Both the position numbers and the translations under genes were made by a program. This document shows, piece by piece, positions 61,337 through 64,000 of a stretch of DNA of 64,000 bases. The notes under the pieces are model-generated. The model was not told the DNA's origin. It searched no databases and saw only the letters and a program-made list of their open reading frames with translations. Origin of the DNA: Hygrocybe punicea (Eukaryota; Basidiomycota; Agaricomycetes; Agaricales; Hygrophoraceae); assembly GCA_963556145.1 (NCBI GenBank), contig OY744464.1, forward strand, positions 4,526,001-4,590,000, read 5' to 3'. How positions within the stretch are numbered: position 1 is the stretch's first letter; every line of letters starts with the position of its first letter.

Positions 61337-62465
61337 TCATCTCCTTGGCGAGGCACCCCGTGCAAATTTGTCGTGAATATGAGTAGGGAAACGATGTCCA
61401 TTGTAACGATCAGTGGTGTGAGCTTTGGCTGGAGTTTTCTGCTGTTTGTACTCAGTACGACCACGTTCGTCGTATCGCGGAGAATACTGGGATGGCCGTC
61501 TCTCATGGCCACCGGATTCCTTCTCGTCGTAGGAGTTTTCCCTAGATAAGCCTCTGTCGCGCCGTGTGGTAACTGGGGATGGAAGTTGAGGCGAGTATTT
61601 GGAATATTTGTTGAACCAAGGGTAGACGGTTACTGGACAGTACCACACCAGCGTCTCTCCCAAGAAATGCTGTCTCACGGCGAGAGATAACAACAATAGA
61701 AGGAATCCCCAGACTGGGTAAAGCATGAGCGATGAAAACGAGCAAGTTTTAGTCCACGTACTGAGAATTACATTGAATAGAGAAAAGGCTTCCAAGACTC
61801 TATACTGCGCGTGATATGTTTCCGTGGAAACTATTCGTCACAACATTGAATGAGATAACCAGTGGCACATTGATAACACGGCTTACAAGAAGAGGGGTCT
61901 AATGGAACCGTGGAGGTTGCTGATGAGAAACATTCCACGTTGGCAGTTTGAGATTCGGATTTAGCCAGAAACGAGCCAAGAGCTAATGAATGAGATAAAT
62001 AATAAGAATAGGGGAGTCAAAAAAAGAAAACCTATACATACCAAGCCAGAGAGTCCCTGCCAGTCCCAAACAGCCCAGCTCAATCCTGGTGGAAATAGGA
62101 TTCAAATGCTTCCGGAAACTGAAAGCCGATCTGCAACGACGATTGAAAACCTTTAGTGAAGCGTGTATACTGTAACTGACAATACCAAAATTATCAGTAG
62201 ACCCGCCGTACAAACAAAGATAGCGAATGGAACAAAACGAGCTAGTGCCCGAGTATAAGTTACTGGAACATGCAATTAAATAAGGAACATACTGAGGTCG
62301 GAAGCAAGGAGCAAGCTGTGGAAATGTACAGCAATGGCAAGGCAGATAACATTCCAAAGCAAAACCACCGCTAGCGCATAATTCTTAGTATCAACAAAGT
62401 GGGCAAGACGTTACTAGTCACTAACAGTAAACGCTGGCCCTGACAAGGTTGAACACCGAAGGCAT
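61337..62465 (-). CDS. MARVEL-domain membrane protein
   Basis: Four-helix membrane protein of the MARVEL type, usually in secretory or plasma membranes. The model starts at 62465 (MPSVFNLVRAS) and ends at 61337, with about seven exons. Helix 1 is YALAVVLLWNVICLAIAV, helix 2 FVPFAIFVCTAGLLIILVL, helix 3 RIELGCLGLAGTLWLALGSFLA and helix 4 SLFNVIL followed by GFLLLLLSLAV. The outer loop between helices 3 and 4 has a Cys and ends TYHAQYRVLEAFSLFN, as in basidiomycete relatives. The C-terminal 100 residues are polar and basic (RRPSQYSPRYDERGR and HIHDKFARGASPRR). The intron between helices 2 and 3 is uncertain. Function cannot be stated beyond membrane organisation. Confidence 0.75.
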
Positions 62466-63245
62466 CCGAAGTTTTCTAGAAAGTATGGAGAACGACCAAG
62501 GTCGAGAAGTTGGCTGCTGGCGGCGACGGGCTTTGGGAACTTCATAAAGCATTAGGCAATGAGAGCACGAGGCTACAGCGCATGAATCTCGTGAGGTTTC
62601 GTGGCCTGAATCGCGTTCTCACTTTATATAGATGGGGTGGCCCGTCGTGTGATTGACGGCAGCAAAACTGCATTGATCACGAACACGTGTCCGATATGCT
62701 ATTTTTCTCATGACTCGAATTTCATACAAAGCATAATGATAACTTTGACATACTAAGCCTTATTGCTCTCGGCTCAGCAGTTCAGCCGTACTATTTCCAT
62801 GTTGCGTAGGCTGCTAAGCACTCAGCATCGCGCAACATTGAAGGGTCGACACGGATACAGGGGTGCCATTGATGATCTGATAAGTATAGCATGCAACGTT
62901 TTTCCCGGCAAGGTTTTACCTTTTTACTGGGATTCCACGCGTTTACCATTCAAGGTGTGAGATCTTCCTCAATTCGGACCTTTCGTCACCACGCAGCATG
63001 AGGAGGCATCTGACAGAGCCTGAGGGCATCACAACGAGAGACTCACCTTGGCGGGGACATGTCGGGTTACTCGTACCTCCCTTTTAATCCTGTGCTCCAA
63101 GGCTCCCGGGAGTTTCACAAATAAAATAACACGTTCATCTGATGTTGCGTGGCCATCGGGCAAATAGTTTCGGAACTTGAAAGCTTAAAATATTCCGCAT
63201 CCATTAGCAAATTCCGGGGTCCTTGTCTAAATCAGTGTTGTGCCG
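62466..63245. other. Gene-free interval
   Basis: About 780 bp: the promoter side of the MARVEL gene, then sequence up to the next transposon end. A 65-codon plus-strand frame (62763-62960) shows no family match and is not called. Nothing else recognised. Confidence 0.4.
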
Positions 63246-64000
63246 GAGGACCCCCGACAATCCCGCTAAATGTTAGATTTTTATCCGGACAGGAAAAGGG
63301 GCAAAACGGCCGGAAGGCCACCGGCGGATCCGGACATGAAGTGCCAGAAAGGGCATTTAGGCCTGCGTATTATCCGGACATGAATGGGCATGATGTTGGG
63401 AGGCTAACGCCTCATCCGGACATGATCCAGGCAGCTGCAGAGGCTACATAGCTAAAATTTCGAAGTAGAATGCTTGTCTAAGTCTTGCAAAATTTACAAA
63501 ATTTCCCACCTACACCATGGCTCCTAACTCCACTGTGCTAGACCTTGACAGTGGCGATGCTCCCCAATTCAACCGTCAACAGTGGACTCTCCCACATTGG
63601 GCTGCAACAGTTCGAATATCTCGTCAACAACTACTTTCAACCTATACCAGAGCTGACAGCCCCCTTTCAAACACGGCAATATGGTTTATTAGCCCCAAAC
63701 TCCATTCTATGTACTCTCGCTCACATGCCAACTATTTCAAACAATCATCTTGAGGTGTCAGTTGATGACAGTCAGCTGTTCCAAGGTCTTCGTGCAGGCA
63801 AAGTTCGTATATTCGAGGCCATCAAGCAGCTTCGAAAACGCAGGAAAAAGGCATCAGAGGAGGGCGAACAAGATGAAGAATGATGTATTGGTAGGGCTAA
63901 GTTATAATTACTTACATATGGACTGAAAATTGAGGCCACTGTGACCATCCCGACATGAAATGGCCTCAGTGGCAGGCTAGCGTGCCATCCAGACATGAAA
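63246..64000 (+). mobile_element. Left end of a second DNA-element copy, cut by the window edge
   Basis: GGACCCCCGAC, then CCCGCTAAATGTTAGATTTTT match the termini at 47667 and 60339. TCCGGACATGA-like 11-mers follow at about 63330, 63374 and 63415, and weaker copies near 63948 and 63990. A possible gene starts at ATG 63517 (MAPNSTVLDLDSGD). Its likely continuation is in another frame (LPHIGLQQFEYLV-like text, then a Lys/Arg/Glu-rich end at 63883), which would require an intron. No family was recognised. Confidence 0.65.

Overview
The window comes from a filamentous basidiomycete, most likely a mushroom-forming Agaricomycete. Genes are tightly packed and split by many short introns (about 45-60 nt). 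The proteome has basidiomycete features: a CipC-type stress protein, a DUF3336/patatin lipase, a MARVEL protein, and KDZ-associated CxC5/CxC6 proteins. The species cannot be named from the sequence alone. Exon joins below were made by hand from splice signals, reading phase and family alignment, and nearly all models close in phase.

Layout. 1-2300 is transposon debris: a fragment of an LTR element carrying a minus-strand Zn2Cys6/coiled-coil gene, plus two solo LTRs. 2451-45415 is a gene-rich block: verprolin (-), Tra1/TRRAP (+), BRD8-type NuA4 bromodomain protein (-), vacuolar aspartic protease Pep4 (+), WD40 protein (+), Ctk1/CDK12-like kinase (+), COP9 subunit 4 (-), a repeat-exon protein of unknown function (+), PUB-domain protein (-), a gag-like dispersed protein (-), patatin-type lipase (-), CipC (+), a membrane protein (+), Orc4 (-) and Mediator subunit 20 (+). 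45463-47661 is a DNA element with long terminal inverted repeats. 47667-60339 is a roughly 12.7-kb DNA transposon-like unit with CxC5/CxC6 and zinc-finger genes. The zinc-finger gene is split by a small LTR element, whose 3' LTR is in turn split by a second LTR element. 61337-62465 is a MARVEL-domain gene. From about 63246 a second copy of the DNA transposon starts and runs off the window.

Biology. The unique block is rich in nuclear regulators: Tra1 and the BRD8-like protein (both NuA4 subunits, convergent neighbours), CTD kinase, Mediator, ORC and signalosome. The repeat regions give the most unusual observations. These are a three-level nested insertion resolved exactly by target-site duplications; two pol-less LTR families that share a primer-binding site and 3' boundary sequence but little else; an LTR element carrying a spliced antisense Zn2Cys6 gene; and a protein built from tandem phase 1-1 exons. 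No rRNA, tRNA or CRISPR array was recognised.
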